From TMP-86 sp046347195 (GTDB lineage Bacteria > Pseudomonadota > Gammaproteobacteria > Steroidobacterales > Steroidobacteraceae): a stretch of DNA of 64,000 nucleotides. The translations under genes and the position numbers were made by a program. Under the pieces are notes generated by a model that did no database searches, was not told where the DNA came from, and saw only the letters and a list, made by a program, of their open reading frames with translations. The DNA lies in contig JAXMGQ010000020.1 of assembly GCA_046347195.1 (NCBI GenBank), positions 16,531-80,530 on the forward strand, read 5' to 3'. Shown in pieces: positions 34,665-44,745 of the stretch. Each line of letters begins with the position of its first letter. Position 1 is the stretch's first letter.

Positions 34665-34889
34665 TCAGCCGGACTTGGGTTTGCGGATCACCAGCTGATG
34701 GGTGCCGTCCTGGCGCACCGTCTCCTCCCAGGCAAACCCATGGTCCTGCAGGATGAACAGCAGCGGTTCGGGATGGCAGGCGACGAGCAGCGTCAACGAC
34801 TCCCCGTCCGGCAGCGAGTCGAGCGCCTCCAGGGTCCGCTCGAGCGGCTCCGGGGGCAGCATGCCGCGGCCGTCGATCAGGATGCTCAC
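34665..34889 (-). CDS. DUF2249 (TusA-like fold) small protein
   Basis: The 74-residue protein shows the DUF2249 start, ILIDGRGMLPPEPLERTLEA, the LLVACHPEPLLFIL turn and a C-terminal strand GTHQLVIRKP. Such proteins accompany hemerythrins, NO-responsive proteins and denitrification genes, but their chemistry is not established. Its start overlaps the hemerythrin stop by 4 bases. Confidence 0.8.
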   Translation of the reverse strand: MSILIDGRGMLPPEPLERTLEALDSLPDGESLTLLVACHPEPLLFILQDHGFAWEETVRQDGTHQLVIRKPKSG

Positions 34890-35332
34890 AACGCGGCGAT
34901 CTCCTGCGCGAATTGCGCAGCGAACTGCTCACCTTCGGCACCGAGCTGATGCTCGCACATCGGGTACAGGACGTTCTCCTCCTTGAGATTGTGCTGTTGC
35001 AGCAGGATCAACAGGGTCTCGGCGCGGTCGGCGAACCCCGCCCCGTCCTGCCGGCCGATCGCTTCGCCGCATTCTTCGAGGAGTTCGCGCATCTGCGCGT
35101 GCTCCTCGCGCATGACGGTGGTGGGACCGCCGCGCATCCCCGTGAGGGCCTCGAAGCTCGGGAACAGGCGGTTCTCCTCGGCCTGGAAATGCCATTCTAT
35201 CTCGGCATTGAGGCGTTGCTGGGCCTCCTGCGCCGCCTGCCAGTCGCCCTCGTGGACCTTGGCCTCCACCGTGGTGAACAGCTCATCGCAGTGCTGGTGA
35301 TGATGGGTCAGAATCGTCGTTAGCGCTTCCAT
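34886..35332 (-). CDS. Hemerythrin domain protein
   Basis: This 148-residue four-helix-bundle protein binds a di-iron centre through THHHQHCDELF, EWHFQAEENRLFP, REEHAQMRE and QHNLKEENVLYP. All canonical His/Glu positions appear present. Proteins of this type sense or buffer O2 or NO or repair iron centres. The ATG at 35332 starts directly before the first His helix; an upstream in-frame start at 35431 would add unconserved residues. It heads an operon with DUF2249 and the membrane protein, facing dnr across an FNR-like box. Confidence 0.88.
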   Translation of the reverse strand: MEALTTILTHHHQHCDELFTTVEAKVHEGDWQAAQEAQQRLNAEIEWHFQAEENRLFPSFEALTGMRGGPTTVMREEHAQMRELLEECGEAIGRQDGAGFADRAETLLILLQQHNLKEENVLYPMCEHQLGAEGEQFAAQFAQEIAAL

Positions 35333-35393
35333 CGGTTTCTCATTCGCAGGAGTATCGATGCATCCATGCTCCACCCCCGTGCCCTGTAGTGCC

Positions 35394-35407
35394 TTGATGT
35401 GCGTCAA
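35394..35407. promoter_or_regulatory. FNR/Dnr-type box between the hemerythrin operon and dnr
   Basis: TTGATGTGCGTCAA matches the TTGAT-N4-ATCAA dyad with one mismatch. It is centred about 68 bases from the hemerythrin start and 102 bases from the dnr start, in the gap between the divergent genes. A TAGAAT at 35437-35442 could be the dnr -10. One site could serve both directions. Confidence 0.65.
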
Positions 35408-35502
35408 GCGGGGCCGGCGGGCAGGATACACCCTGCTAGAATGCCCGCCGGCCAGTGGGGCAAGCGCCTGATGAGAACGGACCTGGAGAGCGTGGCCGCA
35501 CG

Positions 35503-36179
35503 ATGAACCTGGATCAATTTTCCCCGCTCCGCCAGCATGCCCTGCTGGCGACGCTGGATGATGAGCAGTTCGCGACGGTCGCCGCGGCCAGCCAGCTGAT
35601 CACGGCCGATGCCGAGCAGATCCTGTTCCAGCGCGGCTCGCCCGCGCGCCATTTCTACATCGTCATGGAGGGGCAGGTGCGGCTGTGCCTGCAGTCACGC
35701 AGCGGCGATGAGAAGATCGTCCAGGTGCTCGGCCCCGGGCAGTCGTTCGCGGGAGGCATGATGTTCACCGAGAGCCCGCATTCCCCGGTCACCTCCATTG
35801 CCGTGCTGCCCACGACGCTGGTCGCCATCCCGAACGTCGAGTACCTGGACGTGCTGCGCGCGAGCAGCGCGACCTGCCTGCGCATACTCACGCGGACCTG
35901 AGCCGGCGGCTGCACTCGCACATGCGCGAGATCGAGACGCTGTCCTTCGAGAACGCCAGGAACCGCGTGATCACCCACCTGCTGAAACTCGCCGGCAACG
36001 GCACCGGCAGCGCCAGCGTGGTGCTCGGCGAGGCCAAGCAGGCGCTCGCCGCGCGACTGGCGATCAAGCCAGAGACGCTGTCACGCACGCTGCGCGCGCT
36101 GACGGAGGCGGGCAGCATCGAGGTCGATGGCCGCACCATCCGCATCCTGGATCTCGAACGGTTGCGCCATTCCGGCTGA
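35503..36179 (+). pseudogene. Dnr-type Crp/Fnr family regulator, one frameshift
   Basis: The cyclic-nucleotide-binding-like sensor domain (QRGSPARHFYIVMEGQVRLC, residues 47-66) is read to LRILT at about 35890. There an extra base or duplicated CG shifts the frame; the second frame continues DLSRRLHSHMREIETLSFE and the helix-turn-helix AARLAIKPETLSRTLRAL. The E--SR residues of the recognition helix predict TTGAT-type sites, matching the boxes at 21322 and 35394. It lacks the Cys cluster of true FNR, so it is closer to NO-responsive Dnr/NnrR. If the shift is real, the DNA-binding half is lost. Confidence 0.8.
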
Positions 36180-36764
36180 TCAACCGCGCAGCACGTCCCT
36201 CACGGCCTCCACCAGGCCCGACCATTGCCGCGAGCGGCGCAGCGCGGTGCTCAGCTCCATCTGCACGCCGCGTCCGGAACGCGCGCGGTTGCAGACGTTG
36301 AACGGATCGAGGCCCGGGTAGCGATGGCCTTCGGTGGCCACCGACAGTCCATGCGCGCGCAGCGCCGTGGCAAGCGCCTCGCGGAGCGGGGCGTGCAGGC
36401 CGCCGAGCAGCACGTCGGGCGGTCCCTCCTCCCGGTAGCCATGCACGGTGAGCGTCACCTCGCAGCGCGCCAGCAGCGCAAGGCACCGCGGTTCGTCGAA
36501 GCAGCGGCTGGTCAGGTGCAGCCGGTCGAAGTTGTCCTGGCTCTGGCGCAGGCCCTCGAACAGGTACAGGCCGTGTTCCTCGCCGGCCATGAGCGTGGCG
36601 ATCTGCGAGGTGCCGCCCTCGATCTTGCCGCCATGCGGGGCGAGGATCGCGACCTGCGAGCCGCGTGGCTCGCGCACGTGGATGCGGTAGTCCAGTCCTT
36701 CCGTGTGCTCGCGCGCGAGCTCCTCGAAGCTCTGGTAGCTGTCGGCCGTGAAGGGACTGCGCAT
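36180..36764 (-). CDS. Poly-gamma-glutamate hydrolase family protein
   Basis: The 194-residue protein belongs to the PF05908 family of zinc-dependent gamma-PGA hydrolases, first known from phage. Visible features are VAILAPHGGKIEGGTSQIA with the metal-binding His/Glu, the HLTSRCFDEPRC segment, TLTVHGYREEGP and a C-terminal ARSGRGVQMELS. No signal peptide is present. It is convergent with dnr (stops adjoin at 36179/36180). Its role in a non-PGA organism is unclear; a phage-derived or cell-wall function is possible. Confidence 0.82.
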   Translation of the reverse strand: MRSPFTADSYQSFEELAREHTEGLDYRIHVREPRGSQVAILAPHGGKIEGGTSQIATLMAGEEHGLYLFEGLRQSQDNFDRLHLTSRCFDEPRCLALLARCEVTLTVHGYREEGPPDVLLGGLHAPLREALATALRAHGLSVATEGHRYPGLDPFNVCNRARSGRGVQMELSTALRRSRQWSGLVEAVRDVLRG

Positions 36765-36794
36765 CGGCGCCAGTGTAGCGCTAGTGTCGGGACA

Positions 36795-37817
36795 CTAGGG
36801 TGGGGTGGGCTCTTCCAGCCCCTTGTCATCGGGCGGCGTGGTGCCCGAGGAAGTCACCAGCGCAACCCCCGTCAGCACCACGAGCATCCCGGCGAACTGG
36901 ATGGGCAGGAGCTTCTCGTGCAGGAACAACCAGCCCACCAAGGTAGCGATGGCGGGATTCACGTAGGAGAAGGAGCCGAGGATGGCCGGCGTGGTGTTGC
37001 GGGTCAGCCATCCGTAGGAGGTGTAGGCCAGTCCCGAACTGAACACCGCCAGGTATGACAGCGCCAGCAGACCGGGAACGCTCGCGTGCCACTGTGGCCA
37101 TTCGCCCAGCAGCCCCGCGATCGCCAGCTGCATGAGGCCCCCGGTGAACATCTGCAGTCCGATGAACATCAGCGGCCCGAGCTGCGTGTCGGCGTGCCGG
37201 TAGTACAGGGTGGCGATGGACCAGGCGAGGCAGCCGGCGAGGGTCACCATGTAGGGCACGGCGATGCCCGGTCCCATGGTCAGACGCGGGCTCAAGGTGA
37301 GCGCCGTGCCGATCACTCCCAGCGACAGGCCACACCAGGCCATGAGGTTGAGCGGATGGCCGCGACGCCCGAAGCTGCCGAACAGTGCGATCCACAGCGC
37401 GATGGTGCTGGCCAGGAGCGCCGATTCACCGCTGGAGATGAACTGCAGCGACCAGATGGACAGCCCGTTGCTGAGCACCACCATGAAGAACCCGGTGATC
37501 AGGATGTCGCGCCAGTCGCGCGCGCGCGAGGGCCAGAGGTTCTTGCGCCACAGGCGTGCAAGCAGGGTGAGCCCGGTGCCGGCGAGCAGGAAGCGGCAGG
37601 CGCTGAACATCGTGGGGGGCAGGTGCGACACGCCGATCTTGGAGAACATGAAGCTCGTTCCCCAGATCAGGTAGACCGCGCTCAGCGCGATGGTGAGCCG
37701 GGATCGGTGGCGTGGCGATTCGCGTACCGCGTCGCGTACTGCATCCCTGCGCCGCGCGTGGTGGGCGGCGACGGTCACGGCGCCGCGGCGGCAAGGTCCA
37801 CACCGCGAGAGGTTCAT
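36795..37817 (-). CDS. EamA/DMT-family transporter
   Basis: The 340-residue protein has ten predicted membrane helices in two EamA repeats (starts AVYLIWGTSFMFSKIG and MVTLAGCLAWSIATLYYRHA, second-repeat motif SSGLAYTSYGWLTRNTTPA). It probably exports amino acids or other small metabolites. The ATG at 37817 overlaps the OPT transporter stop by 4 bases and is chosen for this coupling; it gives a basic N-terminal tail of about 40 residues before helix 1. Confidence 0.85.
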   Translation of the reverse strand: MNLSRCGPCRRGAVTVAAHHARRRDAVRDAVRESPRHRSRLTIALSAVYLIWGTSFMFSKIGVSHLPPTMFSACRFLLAGTGLTLLARLWRKNLWPSRARDWRDILITGFFMVVLSNGLSIWSLQFISSGESALLASTIALWIALFGSFGRRGHPLNLMAWCGLSLGVIGTALTLSPRLTMGPGIAVPYMVTLAGCLAWSIATLYYRHADTQLGPLMFIGLQMFTGGLMQLAIAGLLGEWPQWHASVPGLLALSYLAVFSSGLAYTSYGWLTRNTTPAILGSFSYVNPAIATLVGWLFLHEKLLPIQFAGMLVVLTGVALVTSSGTTPPDDKGLEEPTPP

Positions 37818-39742
37818 GCCCGTCGTGGTGTGCCGGCGCGGTACATCCACACGCAGATCGCGATGAGGATCACCGCTGCCAGCCACTGGCCGCCGGGGAT
37901 CTCGCTCATCGCCAGGATGTCGGCATTCTTGGTGGCCGAGATGGCGATGGCGATGAGGATGCCGATGAGCGCTTCGCCCGTGATCAGCCCGGCCGCGAAC
38001 AGCATGCCGTTCTGCTTGCGCTGCTCGAGCTCGGATTCCTTCGTGCCGCGGCGCCGATGCCACACATCCACGAGCTCGGCGACGATGCCGCCGGCGAGGA
38101 TGGGCGTGGACACATCCAGCGGCAGGTAGATGCCCACGGCCACGGCGAGGACCGGTGCGCTCCAGCGCGACTTGCGGCTCTTCAGGTACAGGTCGATGAT
38201 GATGATGAGGGCGCCGATGATGGCGCCCAGGGCGATCATCTTCGTGGGCAGCTGGCCGCCGAACATGCCCTCGGCCACCGACTTCACGAGCGTGGCCTGT
38301 GGCGCGGTCAGGGGCTTCACGCCGGGATGCGCGGGCTCGCCGATGCCGTAGGCATCCAGCAGCACGTTCAACACCGGCGCCATCACCGCGGCGCCGGCCA
38401 GGGAGCCGATGGCCAGCATCACCTGCTGACGCCACGGCGTGGAGCCCACGAGCTGGCCCGCCTTGAGATCCTGCAGGTTGTCACCGGCCACGGAAGCCGC
38501 GCTGCACACCACGGCGCCGATCAGCACCACCGCCACCGCGCCGACGCGCGCTTGCTCCGCGCCCAGCATCCACAGCAGCACCAGCGAGGCGAACAGGATG
38601 GTGCAGATGGTAATGCCGGAGACAGGATTGTTGGAGGAACCTACGAGGCCAGCCATGTAGCCGCTCACCGAGGAGAACAGGAAGCCGGCGATGATCATGA
38701 TCACTGCCATGGCCAGGCTCACGCCGATGCTGCCGACGACGGCGTTGTAGAGCAGGAACAGCGGCAACACCAGCACCACGATGCCCACCAGCACGCCGGA
38801 CATGGGCAGGTCGCGTTCGGTGTGCGCAACCGCACCGCCTTGCGAGCCCGCGGCGAGCCCCGAGCGCACCGCGTGCCACAGTGACTTGCGCAAGGACCAC
38901 AGCGCCCAGAACGCGCCGGTGAGCATGCAGCCCACGCCGATGTAGCGCACCTGCGATCGCCAGATGGCGAAGGCCGAGGCTTCCGGATCTGCCGTCAGGC
39001 CCGCGAGCTGCTGCGCCAGCGCCGGGTCGAGATCGTGGAAGAACACGTTGTACACCGGGATGGCCAGCCACCACGAGAAGAAACCGCCGAGCGCCACCAA
39101 CACGGCCACATTCAGCCCGACGATGTACCCCACCGCCAGCAGCGCCGGTGAGAAGCCGTAGCCGAAGAACGCGATGCCGCGCTCGCCGATGAAGCCCTTG
39201 AGCGTGAAGGACTCGGGCATCCAACGCACCCCGGAGGTCATGAACTTGAAGAGGCCCCCGGCGAGCGCCGCCAGGCCCAGCACCTTCACGCTCTCTCCCG
39301 GATTGACGCTCACCTTCAGCACTTCGGCCGCCGCCACGCCTTCGGGGAACAGCAGCTTCTGGTCGATGATCAGCGTGCGCCGCAGCGGTACCGAGAACAG
39401 CACGCCGAGCACCCCGCCCAGCCCGACGATGGCGAGCGTCCACCAGTAGTCGAAGCGCTGCCAGTGATGCAGCAGGATGAGCGCGGGCAGGGTGAAGATG
39501 GCGCCGGAGGCGATGGAGGAGCCGGCCGAGGCGCCGGTGGCGACGATGTTGTTCTCGAGGATGTTGGGCGGGCCGAACAGCCGCAGCACCGCCATGGCGA
39601 TGACCGCGGCGGGAATGGCGGTGGCCACGGTGAGACCGGCGAACAGGCCGACGTAGCAGTTGGCGGCGGCGAGGATGACGGTGAGGATCACCGAGAGGGT
39701 GATCGCCTTGAAGGTCAGTTGCGGCGCGGGTACGGCTTGCAT
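37814..39742 (-). CDS. OPT-family oligopeptide transporter
   Basis: This 642-residue protein has about 14-16 membrane helices. It starts LTFKAITLSVILTVILAAAN and contains the OPT signatures VGLFAGLTVATAIPAAVIAM, NNIVATGASAGSSIASG and GSSNNPVSGITICTILF. It moves small peptides or metal-peptide complexes across the inner membrane. The POT-family gene upstream on the same strand, 31 bases away, suggests a peptide-uptake operon ending in the EamA gene. Confidence 0.92.
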   Translation of the reverse strand: MQAVPAPQLTFKAITLSVILTVILAAANCYVGLFAGLTVATAIPAAVIAMAVLRLFGPPNILENNIVATGASAGSSIASGAIFTLPALILLHHWQRFDYWWTLAIVGLGGVLGVLFSVPLRRTLIIDQKLLFPEGVAAAEVLKVSVNPGESVKVLGLAALAGGLFKFMTSGVRWMPESFTLKGFIGERGIAFFGYGFSPALLAVGYIVGLNVAVLVALGGFFSWWLAIPVYNVFFHDLDPALAQQLAGLTADPEASAFAIWRSQVRYIGVGCMLTGAFWALWSLRKSLWHAVRSGLAAGSQGGAVAHTERDLPMSGVLVGIVVLVLPLFLLYNAVVGSIGVSLAMAVIMIIAGFLFSSVSGYMAGLVGSSNNPVSGITICTILFASLVLLWMLGAEQARVGAVAVVLIGAVVCSAASVAGDNLQDLKAGQLVGSTPWRQQVMLAIGSLAGAAVMAPVLNVLLDAYGIGEPAHPGVKPLTAPQATLVKSVAEGMFGGQLPTKMIALGAIIGALIIIIDLYLKSRKSRWSAPVLAVAVGIYLPLDVSTPILAGGIVAELVDVWHRRRGTKESELEQRKQNGMLFAAGLITGEALIGILIAIAISATKNADILAMSEIPGGQWLAAVILIAICVWMYRAGTPRRA

Positions 39743-39773
39743 GGCTGGTACGATCCCCCTGTTCCCTTGTTCT

Positions 39774-41272
<1,499 letters not shown>

Positions 41273-41276
<4 letters not shown>

Positions 41277-42043
41277 GTTGTCGTGGCTTCTTGTTGCGCG
41301 ATCTTGTCTTTGAGCAGGAGCCGGGACATGAGGATGCCGAGCTCATAGAGAATATACATGGGAATGGCCATGAAACTCTGCGAGACGGCATCGGGCGGGG
41401 TGAGGAAGGCGGCGACGATGAAGATGCCCAGCAGCACGAAGCCGCGGTTCTTGGTCAGGCTCGCGTATTTGACGATGCCCGTCCACACCAGCAGCACGGT
41501 GGCCACGGGCACCTCGAAGGCGGCGCCGAAGGCCAGCATCAGCACCATGATGAAGTCCAGGTAGCTGGAGATGTCGGTCATCATCGACACGCCCGAAGGC
41601 GTGGTGGCGACGAAGAAGCTGACCATCACCGGGAAGACGACATAGTAGGCGAAGGCCGCGCCCACGTAGAACAGGATGACGCTGGAGATCAGCAGCGGCA
41701 CGGCGAAGCGCCGCTCGTGCCGGTACAGCCCCGGGGCGATGAAGGCCCACACCTGGTACAGCACATAGGGCATGGCGAGGCCCACGGCCGCCACCAGCGC
41801 CAGCTTGAAGGGCACGGTGAAGGGCGCGACCACGCTGGTCGCGATCAGCGTCGCGCCGGCGGGGAGCTTTGCGATCAGGGGCTTCGCGACGAAGGTGAAC
41901 ATCTGGTTCATGTACGTCGCGCAGGGGATGAAGCAGATGCCGATGGCGAGCAGCGCCTTGAGCAGGCGGTCACGCAGTTCGAGCAGGTGGGAGATCAGCG
42001 TGCCTTCCGCGAGGCTCTCTGGCTCCTTGTCGGCCTCACTCAT
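41273..42043 (-). CDS. tatC: Sec-independent translocase TatC
   Basis: The 256-residue core receptor of the Tat system has six helices. The N-terminal LISHLLELRDRLLKAL and the region FTVPFKLALVAAVGLAMPYV, with the conserved Phe/Pro/Glu positions, bind twin-arginine signals. It works with TatA and TatB to export folded proteins. A local client is the IorB-like molybdoenzyme at 60011. It overlaps tatB by 8 bases. Confidence 0.95.
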
Positions 42044-42446
42044 GCAGGGGCTTGGGCACAGCGCCGTCCGGCTCGGCCGCAGCCGCGCTCATGGAGCCCG
42101 GGGCCGCGGCTCCGGGAGCCTGGGCGTCCGAGGCCGGAGTACCCGGATACGGGGGTGGATCGGGCGGGAGCGGCGGTGGAACGGCCGCGTTCCCGGAAGG
42201 ATTCGCCGGGGTTGCGTTGGGGTTGAGGCTCGCGTTCAGTGCGGCCTGCGCCTTGGCCACCTCGCGGGAGATGTCGGCGGCGGCGACCTCGCGGTCCAGC
42301 TGTTCACTGAGCTGGCGCGCCATGGCGCGGGCGCGACCCATCCAGTTGCCGACCTGGCGCGCCACCCGCGGCAGCCGCTCGGGTCCCAGCACCACCAGGG
42401 CGATGACCGAGGTGAGGAGGATCTCCGAGAAGCCGATATCCAGCAT
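42036..42446 (-). CDS. tatB: Sec-independent translocase TatB
   Basis: This 136-residue protein has one N-terminal helix (MLDIGFSEILLTSVIALVVL) followed by GPERLPRVARQVGNWMGRAR, the standard TatB start with Glu8 and the Gly-Pro hinge. Then comes an amphipathic helix and a Pro/Ala-rich C-terminal tail. It forms the signal-receptor complex with TatC. Confidence 0.94.
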   Translation of the reverse strand: MLDIGFSEILLTSVIALVVLGPERLPRVARQVGNWMGRARAMARQLSEQLDREVAAADISREVAKAQAALNASLNPNATPANPSGNAAVPPPLPPDPPPYPGTPASDAQAPGAAAPGSMSAAAAEPDGAVPKPLHE

Positions 42447-42462
42447 GCGGGCGGGTCGGGGA

Positions 42463-42684
42463 TCAGGTCTTGGCCTTGTCGGCTTCGCGCTTGGCGGCGT
42501 CGAAGTCGGCGTCCTTCTCCTGCTTGATCTGCTTCACCGACTCCTCGTTCTCGCCCTCGTTCATGGCCTGCTTGAATCCCTTCACGGCGGCGCCGAGGTC
42601 CGAGCCGATGGAGCGCAGGCGCTTGGTGCCGAACACCACGAGTGCAATGGCCAGGATGACCAAAAGCATTTTCGAATCAAACAT
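42463..42684 (-). CDS. tatA: Sec-independent translocase TatA
   Basis: The 73-residue pore-forming subunit starts MFDSKMLLVILAIALVVFG, then has the FGTKRLRSIGSDLGAAVKGF hinge and amphipathic helix and a charged Lys/Glu/Asp tail. The usual Gln or Glu of the first helix region is Lys here (DSKML). The longer upstream open frame is unrelated to TatA; the ATG that gives MFDSK is the correct start. It is first gene of the tatABC-POT-OPT-EamA string. Confidence 0.93.
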   Translation of the reverse strand: MFDSKMLLVILAIALVVFGTKRLRSIGSDLGAAVKGFKQAMNEGENEESVKQIKQEKDADFDAAKREADKAKT

Positions 42685-42784
42685 ATCGCATCTCCGATAG
42701 CCCCCGGTGGGGGAGTTTGCATCATACGCCAAACGCGCCGGCGGCAGGCGGGCCCGCCCGAGAGTTTGCGCGCCGGTTCGCAAC

Positions 42785-43237
42785 TTACGGCGTGCGGGAG
42801 GGGTATTCCAGCCAGAAGGTGGCCGGTCCGTCGTTCGTCAGCGACACCTGCATGTCGGCGCCGAACACGCCGGTCTGCACCCGTCCATGACGTTGGAGTG
42901 CCAGCCGGGCCAGATGTTCAAACAGTTCCCGCCCCAGCGCCGGGGGCGCGGCACCCGAAAAGCCGGGGCGCAGCCCCTTGCGCGTGTCGGCGGCCAGGGT
43001 GAATTGCGGCACCAGCAGCAATTCCCCGCCGATGTCGGTGAGGCTGAGATTCATCCGCCCCTGTGCATCGTTGAAGATGCGGTACTGGAGCATCCGCTCG
43101 AGGAGCGCCGCGGCCTGTTCCGGCGTGTCGCCGGGCAATGCGCAGACCAGGGCCAGGATGCCGGGCCCGATGCCCGCCCGGCGCGCACCCCCGATGTCCA
43201 CCGTGGCCTGGGTGACCCGCTGCAGCAGCGCGATCAT
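42785..43237 (-). CDS. dtd: D-aminoacyl-tRNA deacylase Dtd
   Basis: This 150-residue proofreading enzyme hydrolyses D-aminoacyl-tRNA. The two active-site motifs are LLVPQFTLAADTRKGLRPGF (family SQFTLxA, here with Pro in first place) and NDGPATFWLEYP (the Gly-cis-Pro motif). The start MIALLQRVTQATVDIGG is standard and the length is normal. It is followed on the same strand by tatA, about 100 bases away. Confidence 0.94.
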   Translation of the reverse strand: MIALLQRVTQATVDIGGARRAGIGPGILALVCALPGDTPEQAAALLERMLQYRIFNDAQGRMNLSLTDIGGELLLVPQFTLAADTRKGLRPGFSGAAPPALGRELFEHLARLALQRHGRVQTGVFGADMQVSLTNDGPATFWLEYPSRTP

Positions 43238-43268
43238 GCGTGGCGCCGCGGGCGGCTCCGGCCCGCCG

Positions 43269-44726
43269 CTACTTGCGCCATAGGGCCGGTGTGAACAGCA
43301 CCAGCAGCGTGAACACCTCCAGGCGGCCCAGCAGCATGGCCACCGAGCACACCCAGGTCTGGAAGTCGGTGAGCACGCCGTAGTTGCTGCCCGGCCCGAC
43401 CAGCCCCAAGCCAGGCCCCGAGTTGTTGATGCAGGCGAGCGTCGCCGAGAGCGAGGTCATGAAGTCCAGGCCGCTGCCGAGCTGCACGAACACGATCATC
43501 ACCAGGCTCATGAAATACAGGAACACGAAGGCCAGCACCGCGAACACCACGCGGTTCTCGATGACCATGCCGCCCACCTTCAGCGGACGCACGATGTTGG
43601 GATGCACGAGGTGCTCGAGTTCGCGGGTGGCCTGCTTGGCCAGCACCAGCGTCCGGATCATCTTGATGCCACCGCCGGTGGAACCCGAGCTCGCCACGAC
43701 GCAGGACAGGAACATCATCCACATCGGCGCGAAGATGGGCCAGCGGCTGAAGTCCTGGGTGTGCAGCCCACTGTCGGTGGCGATGGAGACCACGTTGAAC
43801 AGCGAGTGCCGCAGCGCGGTGGAGAAATCCGGATACGTGCCGTGCACGTACAGGAAACCGGCCACACCCACGCAGCTCAGCGCCAGCGCGCCGACGATGG
43901 CCCTGGCCTCCGAATCGCGAAGGTAGGCGGTGATGCCGCGCTGGCTCCAGGCCAGGTAGTGCGTGGCGAAGTTCAGCGCCGCGAGGATCTGGAACAGCGT
44001 CAGCACCAGCTCGATGGGAACCGAGTCGAAATGGCCGATGCTGGCGTCATAGGTGGAGAAGCCGCCCAGCGCGAGCGCCGAGAAGGAGTGGCACACCGCA
44101 TCGAACCAGTTCATGCCGGCAAGCCGGAGGCAGGCGAGGCAGGCCACCGTGAGCCCCGCATACACCGCCCACAGGAGCTTGGCCGTGTGGCCGATGCGCG
44201 GGGTGAGCTTGCTGTCCTTCATCGGTCCCGGCATCTCGGCGCGGTACATCTGCATGCCACCCACGCCGAGCATGGGCAGGATGGCCACGGCCAGCACGAT
44301 GATGCCCATGCCGCCCAGCCAGGACAGCAGGTGACGCCAGAGATTGATGGAGCGCGGCAGGTACTCGAGGCCCGAGAGCACCGTTGCGCCGGTGGTGGTG
44401 AGGCCCGAGGTGGCCTCGAAGTAGGCATCGGTGAAGTCGATGGGCAGGTAGTTCCACAACGGGAAGCCCGCGACCGCCGGCAGCGCCACCCAGGTGAGCG
44501 CCACCAGCATCAGGCCATCGCGGGTCTTGAGCTCGCGCTTGTAGCGGCGCGTCGCGAGCCACAGCAGCGCGCCGATGACGAAGGTGGCGAAGGCGGAGAC
44601 CACGAAGGAGCGCAGCGCGGGGTCGAGGCCCCACACCGCGAGCACCAGCGGCGCGAGCATGGTGGCCGCGAACACCATCAGCACCAGCGAGAAGACGTGC
44701 GCGACGGGGAAGAGGGTTTCTTTCAC
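43269..44726 (-). CDS. trkH: Potassium uptake channel subunit TrkH
   Basis: The 485-residue inner-membrane protein has four pore repeats with selectivity-filter segments, such as EATSGLTTTGATVLSG, FSALALGGFSTYDASIG and SSGSTGGGIKMIRTLVLAK. It forms the K+ pathway gated by TrkA. trkA lies 19 bases upstream on the same strand, so trkA-trkH form an operon. Confidence 0.95.
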   Translation of the reverse strand: MKETLFPVAHVFSLVLMVFAATMLAPLVLAVWGLDPALRSFVVSAFATFVIGALLWLATRRYKRELKTRDGLMLVALTWVALPAVAGFPLWNYLPIDFTDAYFEATSGLTTTGATVLSGLEYLPRSINLWRHLLSWLGGMGIIVLAVAILPMLGVGGMQMYRAEMPGPMKDSKLTPRIGHTAKLLWAVYAGLTVACLACLRLAGMNWFDAVCHSFSALALGGFSTYDASIGHFDSVPIELVLTLFQILAALNFATHYLAWSQRGITAYLRDSEARAIVGALALSCVGVAGFLYVHGTYPDFSTALRHSLFNVVSIATDSGLHTQDFSRWPIFAPMWMMFLSCVVASSGSTGGGIKMIRTLVLAKQATRELEHLVHPNIVRPLKVGGMVIENRVVFAVLAFVFLYFMSLVMIVFVQLGSGLDFMTSLSATLACINNSGPGLGLVGPGSNYGVLTDFQTWVCSVAMLLGRLEVFTLLVLFTPALWRK

Positions 44727-44745
44727 GGCCGCGCGCGAGCGCCCC

